This document shows, in pieces, positions 53,646 through 64,000 of a stretch of DNA of 64,000 nt. A program made the position numbers and the translations under genes. Below the pieces are notes generated by a model. That model did not search any database. It saw only the letters and a list, made by a program, of their open reading frames with translations, and was not told the DNA's origin. The DNA comes from Stereocaulon alpinum (taxonomy: Eukaryota > Ascomycota > Lecanoromycetes > Lecanorales > Stereocaulaceae). The DNA is taken from positions 124,001-188,000 of the forward strand of contig JAEUBA010000019.1 of NCBI GenBank assembly GCA_018257865.1, read 5' to 3'. Position 1 is the first letter of the stretch; each line of letters starts with the position of its first letter.

Positions 53646-56644
53646 TCAATTCACGCCGGCCAGGTACCCACGCAGGAACTCGACGCGCTCAGTATCAGTC
53701 GTCTTTTTGTAAGTAGGCGTTTGCTTCCCACTGTCGTTTCTGGACTTTGCCCCCTCAGCCAGCGCACCGTTAATGCTGTCCATCTTCAACATAGCAGGCT
53801 TGGAGGGACCGGGGATGACTTCTCCATTGTGAGAGAGAGGCCCGGGGTTCTTTGAAAGCCGAGCAAACGCTGCATCAGCTTGCTCCTGTGGCGTTGGTGT
53901 TGGAGGAAGTGGACTGATGATATCCATTGGATCGACTGTAGTCTCGATTGTACCAGTTGGGACTGCTGAGGGTGGAGATACGACAGGTGATGGTTTAGTG
54001 AAAAGGGATAGGAGTGATCTTTGGTGGTCAGCAGGCTTTGAGGAGCGGCGGTCCGCAACTGTACTGTGTTTTGGTGAGGGTAGTGGCTGAATTGGAGAGG
54101 GTTCGTTTAGATCCGAAGCCTGTGGCGGCCGACGCAGAATTTGTGGGTGGAAGGGTTTGGCTAGCATATCCTGGCCTTTGAGATTCGGCGTAGGTGGCTG
54201 AGCCTTTACGGGTGTGGCGTATGTTTGTACCTTTGGCGCGGTGGCCTCCACCTGTTTTATTGATCTACTTTCCGTGGCTGGCTTAGGCTCTGTGGCAGCT
54301 GCAGATGCGTGCGAGCTACCTGGACGAGCAAGGATGGCAATTGGTGACCTCTTTTGTGGCGGTGGTTGATGGTTGTGCATAGCGTGCTTGTGCTCCTTTG
54401 CAGCTTTAGCAAGCATGTCAAATTGAGGTACATTTAGTGGGCCGTTAATGGTTGCGGACACCGGAGGATTTGGCGATCTAGCAGGTTTGGGCTGTGGACG
54501 CTTTTGTATTTTGACTAACCCATCGTGAACGAGCATCGGAGCTAGAGGTTTGGCTGCTGTGTCTTTTCCGGATGGCTCTCTTGAGTGGCCAGGGGTTGCT
54601 GGTAATGCAGAGAGCTCAACAGGCGCAGATAGTAACTGCAGATTAGCAGCTCGTGGCGTTGCAGGCTCTACTCCAGGCTTAGAGGAGGCCCGGAAGAGGC
54701 TGAGTAGCTGATCAGAATGCTCAGACTTTGATTTAGCAGCCTCGTCCGCCTTCGCCAAGTACGTGTTTAGTGACACTTGTGGCGGAACAAACCTAGCCGC
54801 GGAGTTTGAGGACTGCCTGGATTTCTGCTGGCTTGGAGCACGTCCAGCTTTGTCATTGCTGGGAGCAGCTTGCGGTATTGAGTCCGTTGCAGGAACTACA
54901 TGTATAGATTGTGCCGTAGGCAACAAAGATACTTTGGAACCACTGATTTGTGGCCGAGGCTTCGTTGGCTGCCCGAATTTGAAGATGTTGATCAATTTAT
55001 CACTATTCGGATTTAGATTTGGTCGCGGTAGCTTGCTTGCCGGGGGTATTGAAGGATGATTATTGCCCGACAACACCTGGTCACGACGGGTGAGTTGAGG
55101 ATCCCCAGTACGTTGGTAAGGGGCTATGGTCTGTTGGTTGACATTTGCCACTGGACGGATCTTGTTGTGAACAGGGTGAATAGATTGAAGGATAAGTTGG
55201 GCCGGCTGTGTTGGCGGTGGAATAGGTCGGGTTTGAGGTGGTTGCAGTTGCTGAGGTTGTGCCATAGCAGTATCATATTGGATCGGAGTATAAGGGAATG
55301 CAGGTCGAGGTGGCAGATTAGACAAGCGAGGTGGCTGATGATGTGGTTGTGGAGGCGAGCGCGGTTGGGGAGGATGCTCAACTACCTGCTCGATGGGTGT
55401 TTGCGGTTGTTGCGTCAATGACTTTGGCTGCAATAGAGCAAGCAAGTCGTTTGCCTTGGAATTATCAATAATACCAGCTGTGGAAGGTACGCTCGCTGCT
55501 GATTGAGTCGCAGCAAGGGCAGATTGCGTGGGCTGAACACCGAGTATAGACGAGAGTTGGGCAGAGAGATCCACGGCTTTAGGCAGCTCTATCTTATTGG
55601 GTGGCTGAGCAGACTGCCGCAATCCGTTCACCAGCGTTCCAAATCCGGCGTCCAAAGAAGGATTGGGAAGGTTTCCGTTGGCATATAGCATTCCAGGTTG
55701 CTGAGGTTCCTCATCGGTAACGATGGGCAAGTCTATTTTCTCTCCTACTTGTCGCTTTTTATCCATTTTCTTTTGCTCAGATATCCACTTCTTCAATTGA
55801 CCCAGGAACGAGGCAACCATATAGAACTTGTTTGCATTGATGGCGAGATCCTCGCCTTTGCCTTCCTGCTTGCCATCTTTTTGTTGATTTCTTTTCTTCT
55901 GAGTTGGGAGATCCGTCAACTTCCACCATTGGATCTTACTAATCTCTTTTCTCGTTCGAGGCTCAAAGTGTGTATCCATTGGCACTCCCCGGAATACGTA
56001 CAACCTCATATGTTGCTCTCGTAAGCTCATTTCAATGGATTTCATATCTTTCTCGTCGCCGACCAACCCAGCGGCCGAAATGTCATAACCAGTTTCCTCA
56101 TAGACCTCCCTGATTGCACAATCCAGGTCCGGCTCGTCCTTGTTAATTTTACCCCTTGGGAAACTCCAATTGGCACCCTTCTTCCATCCCTTTACCAACA
56201 CCACCTGATCCATTGCGTCGTTGAGCATGATAGCTCCACGCACAGGTACACGTGTCTTGTACGCAAGGAACTCCTCAAATGCTTGGGCATGAAGGTATGC
56301 TGAGTATTCGGAAAGCATTGGGCAATGCTGGAAGATGCAAAGGCAAAAGTTCCGCAGGTTGAGGGATGGCAGTTCCGGGTCTAAAGGACGAATGAAGTCC
56401 TCGTAGAACCATTGAGCTTCTTCGACTTGAAAACATATTCGCTCGACGGATTTGAGCTCTTCTTTGGGGAGGTTGATTATGAAGCGTACACTGAGGTCAT
56501 CCAGCCCTGAGTAGATGAATAGTCAGTATTTAATGAAGGTGACAAGAATCACGGTCCAATAGGGCCGGAAACCCTGCTCGCTAGCGCCCCTTCATGACAA
56601 GAGTACTCACAATCGACTAGCTGCATCTTTTTCTCTGTCATCAT
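53646..56644 (-). CDS. DCP2: mRNA decapping enzyme catalytic subunit Dcp2
   Basis: Dcp2 hydrolyses the mRNA cap in P-bodies. Exon 1 (56644-56611) encodes MMTEKKMQLVD. A 104-nt intron (56507-56610) joins it to LDDLSVRFIINLPKEELKSV. The product has 964 residues. The N-terminal regulatory domain contains RICFQVEEAQWFYEDFIRPL. The Nudix fold begins RVPVRGAIML and the Nudix box is GKINKDEPDLDCAIREVYEE followed by TGYDI, with the catalytic Glu residues. Box B follows with MRLYVFRGVP and WWKLTDLPT. The 650-residue C-terminal tail is Pro/Gln/Ser-rich with several Leu-rich short motifs (NDLLALLQ, SDQLLSLFR, RSLLSLFTK, SDKLINIFK) of the kind that bind Edc3 or Pat1. Confidence 0.96.
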
Positions 56645-57341
56645 GATCTCCTCGCCTGGGCATAGCTGTCCCTTTCTTGAGAAGAGCTAAGGTGATCAAT
56701 GATGGGCAAGCCTAGCTGAATGGAAGGAGCTGGCGTAAAACACGGCAGGCAAGCTAGACACGCTTGTCGCTGTACAGCCTCAGAAGTGACGCGTGGATGA
56801 AGATCAATCGTTAGTAGAAAATGAATCTAGAACAAATAATTGTAAGCTAATGATACGCAGAATTATTGAATGAATGTGCGGATACTCTATGTGACCAGAT
56901 GCTCAAATCGCATGTGGATGATCCACGGGTTGCTAGCGTCTTCGTAAGGCCGTGCGACGCCACAGCACTGCCACCTGTGGCGTCGACCTCGGCCGAGATC
57001 TCGTGGTAGCCGCCGCTAAATCGGCAGCTAAGGGTCCAAAATTGGCAGCGAATTGCATGTTTTGGCTCTGATGTCACGAGCAATATCTCAAACAGTGCGA
57101 CTTATATTCACGGTATTCCTGGCCTCTTCTTCACCATGAAACATCTTACATACATCCTTCTCGACCCCATGATAGACCCCTGACGCATGCGCATGCGATC
57201 GCTGCTCTGAAGTCATTGTCCTACCGCTGCCAAGTGAAATACCTCTTTGTCCGAAGGTCTATATAAGTCTTCGCGCCGCCTTCTCTCCTTACGACTTACG
57301 CCATACGCAAATTACAACCTCTTCCTTCATATTTCGAGACC
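56645..57341. other. Divergent intergenic region with TATA box
   Basis: About 700 bp between the DCP2 and DUF4112 gene starts, carrying both promoters. A clear TATA sequence is listed separately. GCATGCGCATGCGATC near 57185-57200 is a short palindrome-rich stretch. Confidence 0.5.
57260..57267 (+). promoter_or_regulatory. TATA box of the DUF4112 gene
   Basis: TATATAAG lies 75-82 bp before the ATG at 57342, within a C/T-rich leader that includes CTTCCTTCATATTTCGAGACC just upstream of the start. A TATA element is often linked with inducible genes in fungi; that is an inference here. Confidence 0.45.
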
Positions 57342-58429
57342 ATGGTAGCAAAATTTGCAGAGAGACTTGGCAAGAATCAATTAAAGAAGCATATTAACAA
57401 ATTCGGCAATGACAAAATCAACGACACCGACAACGACAACGACAACGAGGTATGCTTAGCTGTAACACAAGATTGATTGAGACAACAGCTAACATATTCC
57501 CACAGGACCTCTGGTACGTTTACAGGAAAGACAAGCGCGGGAAAGTGGTGAAGATCAAGAAGGACTTTGCATACTACGAAGCAAAAGGCATTCCAAAGAA
57601 AGATATTGCAATCTTCCTCTCCGTCAGGAAACGAGCCAAAACCTTGGATTCAGGCATTTCTTTCTTCGGCATTGGCAAATTTGGCTGGGGCGCCGTCATC
57701 GGGTTCATCCCTGTGTAAGTATACCACCTCACCTGCGATCAACGCAGAGCTAACGATTCTCACAGTGTCGGAGATTTCGCAGACGTTACCCTATCCTGGA
57801 TATTCGTCGTACGCAAAGCAGCACAAGTTTCCAAAGGAGACGATAGAACAAAATTCATATCAAGCATGCACGGCTATCTAGTCGGTGGAGGTATCCTTGG
57901 CATGGTACCCATGCTTGGAGATCTCATTGACGCCGTTTGGAAAACCAACAACAAGAGCGCCAAAATGCTCGAAAGACTGCTTCTCAACCGAGCTGCAAAG
58001 GCCAAAGAGTTGGCCGAGAAAGAAGCCTATGCTCCTGTTCAAGACCACAGACGCATCGATACTCACCACCACCCCGACCTTGATCACAGACAGCCTCACA
58101 GATATGAAACCGAGACCGCTCCCAGGGTCCCAGCGAGGTACGAGTCTGAGGCTGCGCCTAGACTCCCTGCTAGACAGGACACGAGACCTGCGATCAATAC
58201 TCCACCAAGATACGAGGAACAATATGGCAACATACACCAGCGTCTAGGGATGAAAGCTGGAAAAGAGAGCGCCAAGAAGCCTCAGGCGGAGAGGAGCGGT
58301 GGAAGCTGGTTCAGTGGAAAGAAAGGACGCAAAGATCAGGTACAATATCTGGGTGGGGCAGGTGAAGATGTCACCCCGGCTCGCCCGCCTCGTCCGGAAG
58401 GGTCAGGTCGTGGGAACGGTTGGATCTGA
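57342..58429 (+). CDS. DUF4112 membrane protein
   Basis: Exons 57342-57449, 57506-57714 and 57766-58429, with introns of 56 and 51 nt, give 326 residues. The first exon ends in a repetitive Asp/Asn run (NDTDNDNDNDNE). The DUF4112 core reads YEAKGIPKKDIAIFLSVRKR, AKTLDSGISFFGIGKFGWGA, VIGFIPVVGDFADVTLSWIF, YLVGGGILGMVPMLGDLIDA, and VWKTNNKSAKMLERLLLNRA. The two IP..GD/VP..GD helices are the family's hallmark and probably membrane-inserted. The splice after GFIP restores the first GD motif. The tail has two copies of RYE(T/S)E(T/A)APR(V/L)PAR followed by a basic Ser/Gly region. Its biochemical role is not known. TATA-containing promoter upstream. Confidence 0.88.
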
Positions 58430-58728
58430 GTCATTTTGCGGATCGAGTCATAGCCAAGATCTTGCGTTTCAGGAAACGAGGGGATAAGCATTTTCTAGCG
58501 AGCGAGCATTTGTCATTCCACCATCAGACTGCATCGGACCAGAAGGAGTTGGTGACGCATCTCTACATCAGCAGATTTTCCTTTTTACAGATACCCATAC
58601 CCCTATCCATAGCTGTAGTCTTAGTCTATTACCAAATTTAGTCTATTACCAAAATCAAACTCATCTTGCTCGTGATAGCTCTTCCTCGTACAAGCTTTGT
58701 CATCCATACAGACTACAAACCGAAACCC

Positions 58729-60828
58729 TCAAAGAGATACCGGCATGAACTTTGTCCACTCAACAGTAGCATAAGTCCCATTCGCCGCAGACCTCAAACT
58801 AGCCAACGACTCCCCCAAAATGAACAGCCTTATAAGCGGATAGAAGGTCGCAGCAGCATACCCAAGATACAACGTATCAACAGCCATAACAGTAAGCAGA
58901 AAATATCCACACCACCTTCGAAACCACCCAATCTCCGCCTTCTCCGGATCAGCACGCCCTCTCACCCTCCGCACAATCTCATCAACTTTTCTCAAGAGAA
59001 TCACCAACACGAGCAAGAGCGGCGACGCAATCATAGTGATGCAGGAAGCGCGCCACAGCCACATTTCCGCTTTAGTAGGGAATCTGAAATGCCATGCACT
59101 TAGGTGACCGGCTCCGTAGAGACAACTCACGGCGATTATGGCTATGTGACGTATGCCTTTGGGTTCCTTATACTCGCAGTTTTCGCCTCGGAAGCGTCCT
59201 TTGATGAGCCAGTTTGAATGACTGTGGACGATGAAAGCGTGGCCTTTGTAGTATTCCATGGGACCGCGGCCGCCGGAGCGCTTCCAGCGAAAATGGTAGC
59301 CGTTCTCTCGTAAGTAGTCCAAGGCGTTGTTGGCGGCTTCGAGGTGAGAGAACGTTTTGTTTGGGGATTTGTTTTCCAAACGAACCATGTTGACGTCGAT
59401 ATTGGCGGGTTGTTGAGAGCATCGAGAACTTTTCTGGAGAGGAAAGCCTGCCTTGTCCAAGCCGCGAAGCTCCTGCGCCTGGAAATGATTGATGCGGTTT
59501 CGAAAAGGGGCGTCTGAGCTGGAGAGATACTTGATCTGGGATTCTCTGTCGACGAATTTCAAATCATTCATTGGATAGGAAGCTAAAAGAATGGACCAGC
59601 TCCTATACATAAGTAGGACGATAGAGTTATTGAAGTCAACGCCGTCAGCCATGGCCTTCATCAGTGGGTAGTCGTACAATTCGTCGTCTTCAGGGCTGTC
59701 GATCCCATCGTTATCGCTTCCAGAGCTTTCATTGTCGTCTTCCTCATTGTGGAAGGGCCATCCGTCCCATTTCTCAAAGAACTCCCAGGTCGTATCATCT
59801 GCCCGGAGCGCCGTCAATGCAGCGATGCTAATAATGCGCTTGTCTTTCAAGACTATAGGGTTTCTGATGTTGTAGCCCTTTCTCAACCATATCATGTACA
59901 TGCCTAAGGCACACACGATATGTGTCATGGTGTGGACCTCAAGCAAAGTAAGTGGTAGACCTTGAACGACTCGTGCAAAGCTTTGGACCAGGAACCAGAG
60001 AGCATGTAGACAGACCAGTAGCTTGGCTATGACGTCCGCTTGGCTTCTCTCTTCAATCTCTGCCTGTGTGAAACTAGGGAGAAGGTCCATTTCGGCTAGC
60101 AGGACCACGCCTTCTGGCGTGAGCGTTATTCGCGGCTCATGCCAAAAGGAGTCTGTTTTGACTGCCAATCCTCCAGTCACCGCGAAGAAGGCTTGCTCCG
60201 TTGTCCATGGTACAAAGGATCTCGCTTTCTTGGGTAGGTCCGCCTGCTCACCCGTCGCTTGCAGATCGGATACACCAAGTGGGGAACTGGAAACGGAGAC
60301 CCTAAGATTTTCGGCATTGAGCGCTAGCACTCTATTTTGATCCTTAGCTTCGGAAGACACGTCCTGCAGGCCTGGCCTCGGGTTACTCGAACACAAGCGA
60401 CAAGCACCAGAATCGCGAACTACAAAGTTCGTCCTAATAAGGTCACTGTTCGAACTCTGACCAAGTCGATTGATCTCATGTTTAAGGCACCTCGCCGCCC
60501 ACCATTGGTCCCACGCGATGAAGAGCACGAGCTCTGGAAAGAAGACAGCGATGATCATCCATTGTATTCGCTGAAGCAGGAATCGGGTATCAGACTCCTT
60601 AGGAGGAACGTTCGGGTGGAAAGCTGTCCAGGCGCAGAGGAATAAGGTATTAAAGCAGGAGAACAGCAAAGAATAAGTACCACGGCCGGCTGGCTCAGTC
60701 ACCCAATCCGAAGGGTTTGGAGCAGTAGATTTTGTCGCTCTAGGCAAAAGAAAGCCAGGACGAATGAGAGGAGAAGCTGAAGCATTACAAAAGAGGGAAA
60801 GAATATGTGTAAGGAAAATAGCAAGCAT
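58729..60828 (-). CDS. Multi-pass membrane protein, uncharacterised fungal family
   Basis: A single exon of 699 codons. A hydrophobic N-terminus (MLAIFLTHILSLFCNASASP) may be a signal sequence. TM-like segments follow: SLLFSCFNTLFLCAWTAF, WMIIAVFFPELVLFIAW, then after a cytosolic-looking loop LLVCLHALWFLVQSF and HIVCALGMYMIWL. A long loop with an acidic block (NEEDDNESSGSDNDGIDSPE) precedes three more segments near the C-terminus (HIAIIAVSCLYGAGHL, CITMIASPLLLVLVILL, GYFLLTVMAVDTLYLGYAA). The combination W..P.GRGTYSLLFSC.NTLFLC.WTA.HPNVP is one I know from many unnamed fungal membrane proteins. No enzymatic motif was seen and no function is proposed. Confidence 0.8.
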   Translation of the reverse strand: MLAIFLTHILSLFCNASASPLIRPGFLLPRATKSTAPNPSDWVTEPAGRGTYSLLFSCFNTLFLCAWTAFHPNVPPKESDTRFLLQRIQWMIIAVFFPELVLFIAWDQWWAARCLKHEINRLGQSSNSDLIRTNFVVRDSGACRLCSSNPRPGLQDVSSEAKDQNRVLALNAENLRVSVSSSPLGVSDLQATGEQADLPKKARSFVPWTTEQAFFAVTGGLAVKTDSFWHEPRITLTPEGVVLLAEMDLLPSFTQAEIEERSQADVIAKLLVCLHALWFLVQSFARVVQGLPLTLLEVHTMTHIVCALGMYMIWLRKGYNIRNPIVLKDKRIISIAALTALRADDTTWEFFEKWDGWPFHNEEDDNESSGSDNDGIDSPEDDELYDYPLMKAMADGVDFNNSIVLLMYRSWSILLASYPMNDLKFVDRESQIKYLSSSDAPFRNRINHFQAQELRGLDKAGFPLQKSSRCSQQPANIDVNMVRLENKSPNKTFSHLEAANNALDYLRENGYHFRWKRSGGRGPMEYYKGHAFIVHSHSNWLIKGRFRGENCEYKEPKGIRHIAIIAVSCLYGAGHLSAWHFRFPTKAEMWLWRASCITMIASPLLLVLVILLRKVDEIVRRVRGRADPEKAEIGWFRRWCGYFLLTVMAVDTLYLGYAAATFYPLIRLFILGESLASLRSAANGTYATVEWTKFMPVSL

Positions 60829-61382
60829 AATATATTCCTTACGCTAAAGATACGAACATCATGATTGAGTGCGAAGGCGTGAGCATTGTTGTATAGTCAT
60901 ACCTAGAGCTCGCTTTTCCAGCCCCCAGTTGAAGCCTGCCCACAATGCGCGCTTCCCGTCTATTCGTGGCGGCGCAGACTGGCACTTATGCACACACCGT
61001 GCATAGCCCAGGAGCCTAGAAAATGCTAGCGAATCATTCCTGTAGGGTTCCGCGTCCTTTCGTTCCAATATCGAATCGGAAAGTCTCCCGAACAGATCTG
61101 GCTCGTTGCTATTTTCGTGCATCATCTTCAAGATGTCTGCAATGTCATATTCATATCATTCCAATGACCCTCGTCCTCTGCTCTCTGCTAGGCATAATTC
61201 ATGAGCAAATGGAGACGCGAGGCTCGCCAGGACTGGCTTTAATCTGTACTTTAGATCAAGTGACATAGGGGCCAATGATTCCAGTACAGACTGGGTGTTT
61301 CGATCGAACCTGACGAATATTCATGACTTTCTCTAAGCAGGTTCGACGATGCAGAGTGATTCGTCTCTCCAGAACGGGATCT
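60829..61382. other. Intergenic region, no gene recognised
   Basis: About 550 bp between the start of the multi-pass membrane gene and the NCS2 stop, both minus strand. Small frames at 60859-61131 (minus) and 61023-61268 (plus) overlap and have no motifs. Confidence 0.45.
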
Positions 61383-62547
61383 TCAAGGTTTCAGGACTAT
61401 CCTTGCACATCCATAACATTTCGCTCTACCATTTTGCGATCCATTGCTATCAATCGACTGCGATGATGTAACACTCTGTTGGTCTCCGCCCCACGATCCT
61501 ATGAAGACCGGCTGTCCGCAGATGGAGCATAATTGTTCATCTTCAGGTACTGATGGCGCCACCAATCTACCCGAAGTCCTCACGACGTTCGCGACAATGC
61601 TTGGATAGTTTGCTTCGACAGACTCAAAGAATTGACTCATAAGGCCATCCACTGTAGTATCCTTTGAGCTTGAGGGAGTTCGAGTCGAAGATTCTAAGAT
61701 CAAGGATGCTAGAGGAGGCGTTGTCATACCCACGTATGCAGTAAGCTCTTTCCTTAGCAGGTCCCTCATCGGGTATATACAGTTGATGCCATCAGAAGAT
61801 CCATCAGCAGTAAGCCATGGAATAGCAATTCCCCTACCTTTGGCCGTTTCTGAGAGAGTCCTTTCTGCTAGACGAGTTGTGGAATCGCCGAATAGTATGC
61901 CATCACATGCATGCTTTTTCGCAAACGCAACGACAAGCCGACGTCGGGCAATCTCGATGAAGTCGGCCCTTGAGGTTGCTGAAGCCATACCGGACACTAT
62001 ATCTTGGAAGCGACCTCCCTTGCTGCCCAGCAATGCCTCGAATTTGACACCGTAGGAGGAACAATCTTCCAATGAAATGAATGTAAAACAATGAGAAGGA
62101 TACCTTTGCTTGAGTAGATCAGTGTAGCTTCCCATGTTCATGTGCTCAATCACAGTAGATTGATCAATGAACAATAAATGCAAATTGTAGCCAGCATGAC
62201 GGCCCTGCTGGACTCGATTTCGTAGCTGCTGATCGAGAACATGTACGAGCGTGGTGGAGGAGACTCCGAAAGAGACTGGTAACAGAAGAGTCTTCTGTGA
62301 TTCCATGAAGCCACCACGTATCTTGCCCATCTCTAGTCTTTTCAGGACCTTTGTTGTAACATACTTGAGGAAGCATTCCCTATGAGGGAATAAGCGAACA
62401 ACTTACAACCATACAAAAGGCTGCGGGTACAAACCTGCAAAGGTGCTCCGCACGCACTACCAGCTCTGCCTCCGAGCTTCGACATCTTGCACATGATGCT
62501 TGCTGGCTCATATGTTGGTGTTTGGTAGTGTGAGGCATGTTTTCCAT
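61383..62547 (-). CDS. NCS2: Ncs2/Ctu2, cytoplasmic tRNA 2-thiolation protein
   Basis: With Ncs6 it adds the 2-thio group to wobble uridine of cytosolic tRNAs for Lys, Glu and Gln, using sulfur from Urm1. Exons 62547-62435 and 61383-62379, with a 55-nt intron, give 369 residues. The first exon reads SCARCRSSEAELVVRAEHLC and joins to RECFLKYVTTKVLKRLEMGK, restoring the paired CxxC zinc motifs. Next are LLLPVSFGVSSTTLVHVLD (PP-loop region, lacking the full SGGxDS motif as usual for Ncs2), HACDGILFGDSTTRLAERTL and IYPMRDLLRKELTAYV. The C-terminal LCSICGQPVF and KCYGC form the second zinc site. Unspliced frames start only at 62330. Confidence 0.93.
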
Positions 62548-62834
62548 GCTGGCCTTGCAATCCCAGTGCTGTGTAAAAGTCAGAGGAATCTGGGAGCAAG
62601 GCGCAATCAATTGCAAGGCTAAACTGCGGGTGTCGGGATCTGCCGCCAAGCTTCTAGCCGCAGCTTCGTACAGCTTCAGCCTTCACCGTGTTTACTAGCT
62701 GCTCTGCATAACTGCCTAACTCTTACGAATCTTAATGTTTCTCAGCCTGTTCATCTGATATCTTAAAGGAATGACACTGCACTTCAGGAGCCGCGCACAC
62801 CGTTCCTCCGCAACCGGATAGGGCGTTCCCAAAT

Positions 62835-64000
62835 ATGAAGACGTGTTATGAGCTATGGCTGACGCTGGCTCTCTTGTCCTGCTATGCTATAGCTGGCGAG
62901 GTCCAAATTGTGATTGTCTTTTGCCTTGTAAATTCTCGCAATTTGCTAACGTGCTTGCAGACACAAAGAGAGCAAGATAGACAGCAATGCAATGGAATGT
63001 ACAGCAAAAGCGCTTGGGGAGGAGACGTGGACCCGTTCATCCTTACAACGTTCATCAAGACCACCCCGGAGGGCGACGAAGACCCGTTGGTTAGCCTGGT
63101 TGTCTTCGAATGGAGAGACGAGGACCTGGTGGGACGGTGGCCAAATGACGACGCTCCCAAGGTATGCACGCCGGTAACGACCGAGCAGTTGGGGTCTGAC
63201 AGTGGTGATTTGCAGAAAGTGTTCATATGCGATGAGGCCGCAGTCAACGATCAATTTTGCGATTCGGCACATATCGGGGAGTTTGTTTTAAGCCCAAACG
63301 TTTCAGAAGCAGCCAGGAGTCCAGTCCTGACTAAGTCGGTCCACCTCAAGAATCCAGAGCCCCTGAATTACCCAGTCACGAAGACAGGGTACTATTGCGT
63401 TGGTACTTTCGGTTTCTCCGCTAGCGAGTACAAGGCTGTTGTGGAGTTCAGAAATGCATATGGAGAACTACAAGCTGCACAGATTGCGAAGCTTCCCTTT
63501 TATGGAGGCCTCACTATCGTTTATGCGGTAATGGGAATGTCCGTCGTCCAAGCATACCCACAGTCGTATGGAGCTAACCACTGGCAGCTTCTGGGCTTTC
63601 CTCTACGTACAGAATCGCCACGACATATGTAAGGCGTAATCCCACTTGTTTCTTCTGCTCCGCTGCTGATGAGCTCCAGTACCTGTGCAGAATTATATCA
63701 CTGCTATCATCGTATTCCTGATAGTCGAGCAACTGATGACTTGGGGCTTCTACGGTACGCAAGCCTTCCACCGTCCTTTCGGGAGCTCAGCTGATATTAT
63801 CAGATTACTCTAACAATCACGGAAACAACATCGGTGCCAAGGTCTTGATGATACTAGTCGCCATCCTCAATGCCGGACGGAATTCGTTCTCCTTCTTCTT
63901 ACTCCTAATCGTCTGCATGGGATACGGCGTCGTCAAGCCCAGTCTTGGCAAGACGATGTGGTACGTTCGAATACTCGCTTTGTGTCATTTTGTCTTCGGG
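62835..64000 (+). CDS. PTM1: Ptm1/GPR107-108 family seven-TM membrane protein, 3' truncated
   Basis: Lung-seven-TM receptor family; yeast Ptm1 is in Golgi and early endosome membranes. MKTCYELWLTLALLSCYAIA is a signal peptide. Introns are 62901-62960 (in frame, GCTAAC branch), 63539-63587, 63629-63679 and 63755-63803, and a GTACGT donor at 63961 leaves the last coding part outside the window. The lumenal domain has Cys pairs (RQQCNG, KVCTPV, VFICDE, DQFCDS, GYYCVGTFGF). The first TM reads LPFYGGLTIVYAVMGIFWAF with LYVQNRHDI. The second reads VQNYITAIIVFLIVEQLMTW with GFYDYSNNHGN. The third reads NAGRNSFSFFLLLIVCMGYG with VVKPSLG. These are the strongest family signatures. Divergent from NCS2, with 287 bp between starts. 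Confidence 0.92.

Overview
The window is nuclear DNA from a filamentous ascomycete (Pezizomycotina). Genes lie on both strands with no operons. Introns are short (41-136 nt), with GT..AG ends and CTAAC/CTGAC-type branch sites about 10-15 nt before the acceptor. The gene set is typical of these fungi: a NACHT-ankyrin NLR, a SLATT_fungal protein, a Zn2Cys6 factor, mitochondrial EF-Tu and IF-3, and Vac8. I cannot assign a class or genus. No tRNA, rRNA, CRISPR array, intact transposon or origin was recognised. Most multi-exon models below were spliced by hand, and the joined exon lengths come out as multiples of three. Two exceptions are LAS1 and PTM1, which run off the window. In two other genes one end is uncertain: the secreted protein (3' end) and the NAD kinase (first exons).

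Layout. 1-8.7 kb: 3' truncated LAS1 (rRNA processing), a low-complexity hypothetical gene, a 3.5 kb gene-poor stretch, and an NAD kinase. 9-16 kb: a membrane-anchored ubiquitin protease, TRS31 (TRAPP), an MFAP1 spliceosome protein with an RS tail, and ALB1 (60S export). 17-26.4 kb: a T5orf172 protein with a 57-bp tandem repeat, degenerate repeats and a pyrimidine/purine tract, a two-PH-domain protein, and a Zn2Cys6 protein. 27-35 kb: a translation and mitochondrial cluster of EFL1, TUF1, IF-3 and IMP1. 35-42 kb: a VWA-domain protein with Q-rich flanks, VAC8, and CSL4. 42-51.6 kb: a small secreted protein, an NLR (N-terminal domain, NACHT, about 9 ANK, ZZ finger), CWF23, IBA57, and a SLATT protein. 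52-64 kb: a basic low-complexity protein, DCP2, a DUF4112 membrane protein, a large multi-pass membrane protein, NCS2, and PTM1, which runs off the right edge.

Functional themes. Much of the window serves RNA and translation: LAS1, ALB1 and EFL1 in 60S maturation, CSL4 in the exosome, MFAP1 and CWF23 in splicing, DCP2 in decapping, NCS2 in tRNA thiolation, and TUF1 and IF-3 in mitochondrial translation. Mitochondrial maintenance is represented by IMP1 and IBA57. The accessory, possibly immune-related genes (secreted protein, NLR, SLATT, DUF4112) sit between housekeeping genes at 42-58 kb.

The most unusual feature is compositional. Many exons switch abruptly from A+C-rich to G+T-rich on the sense strand while the protein reads through without a break. 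Genes of both orientations show it. I judged this by eye and have not measured it.
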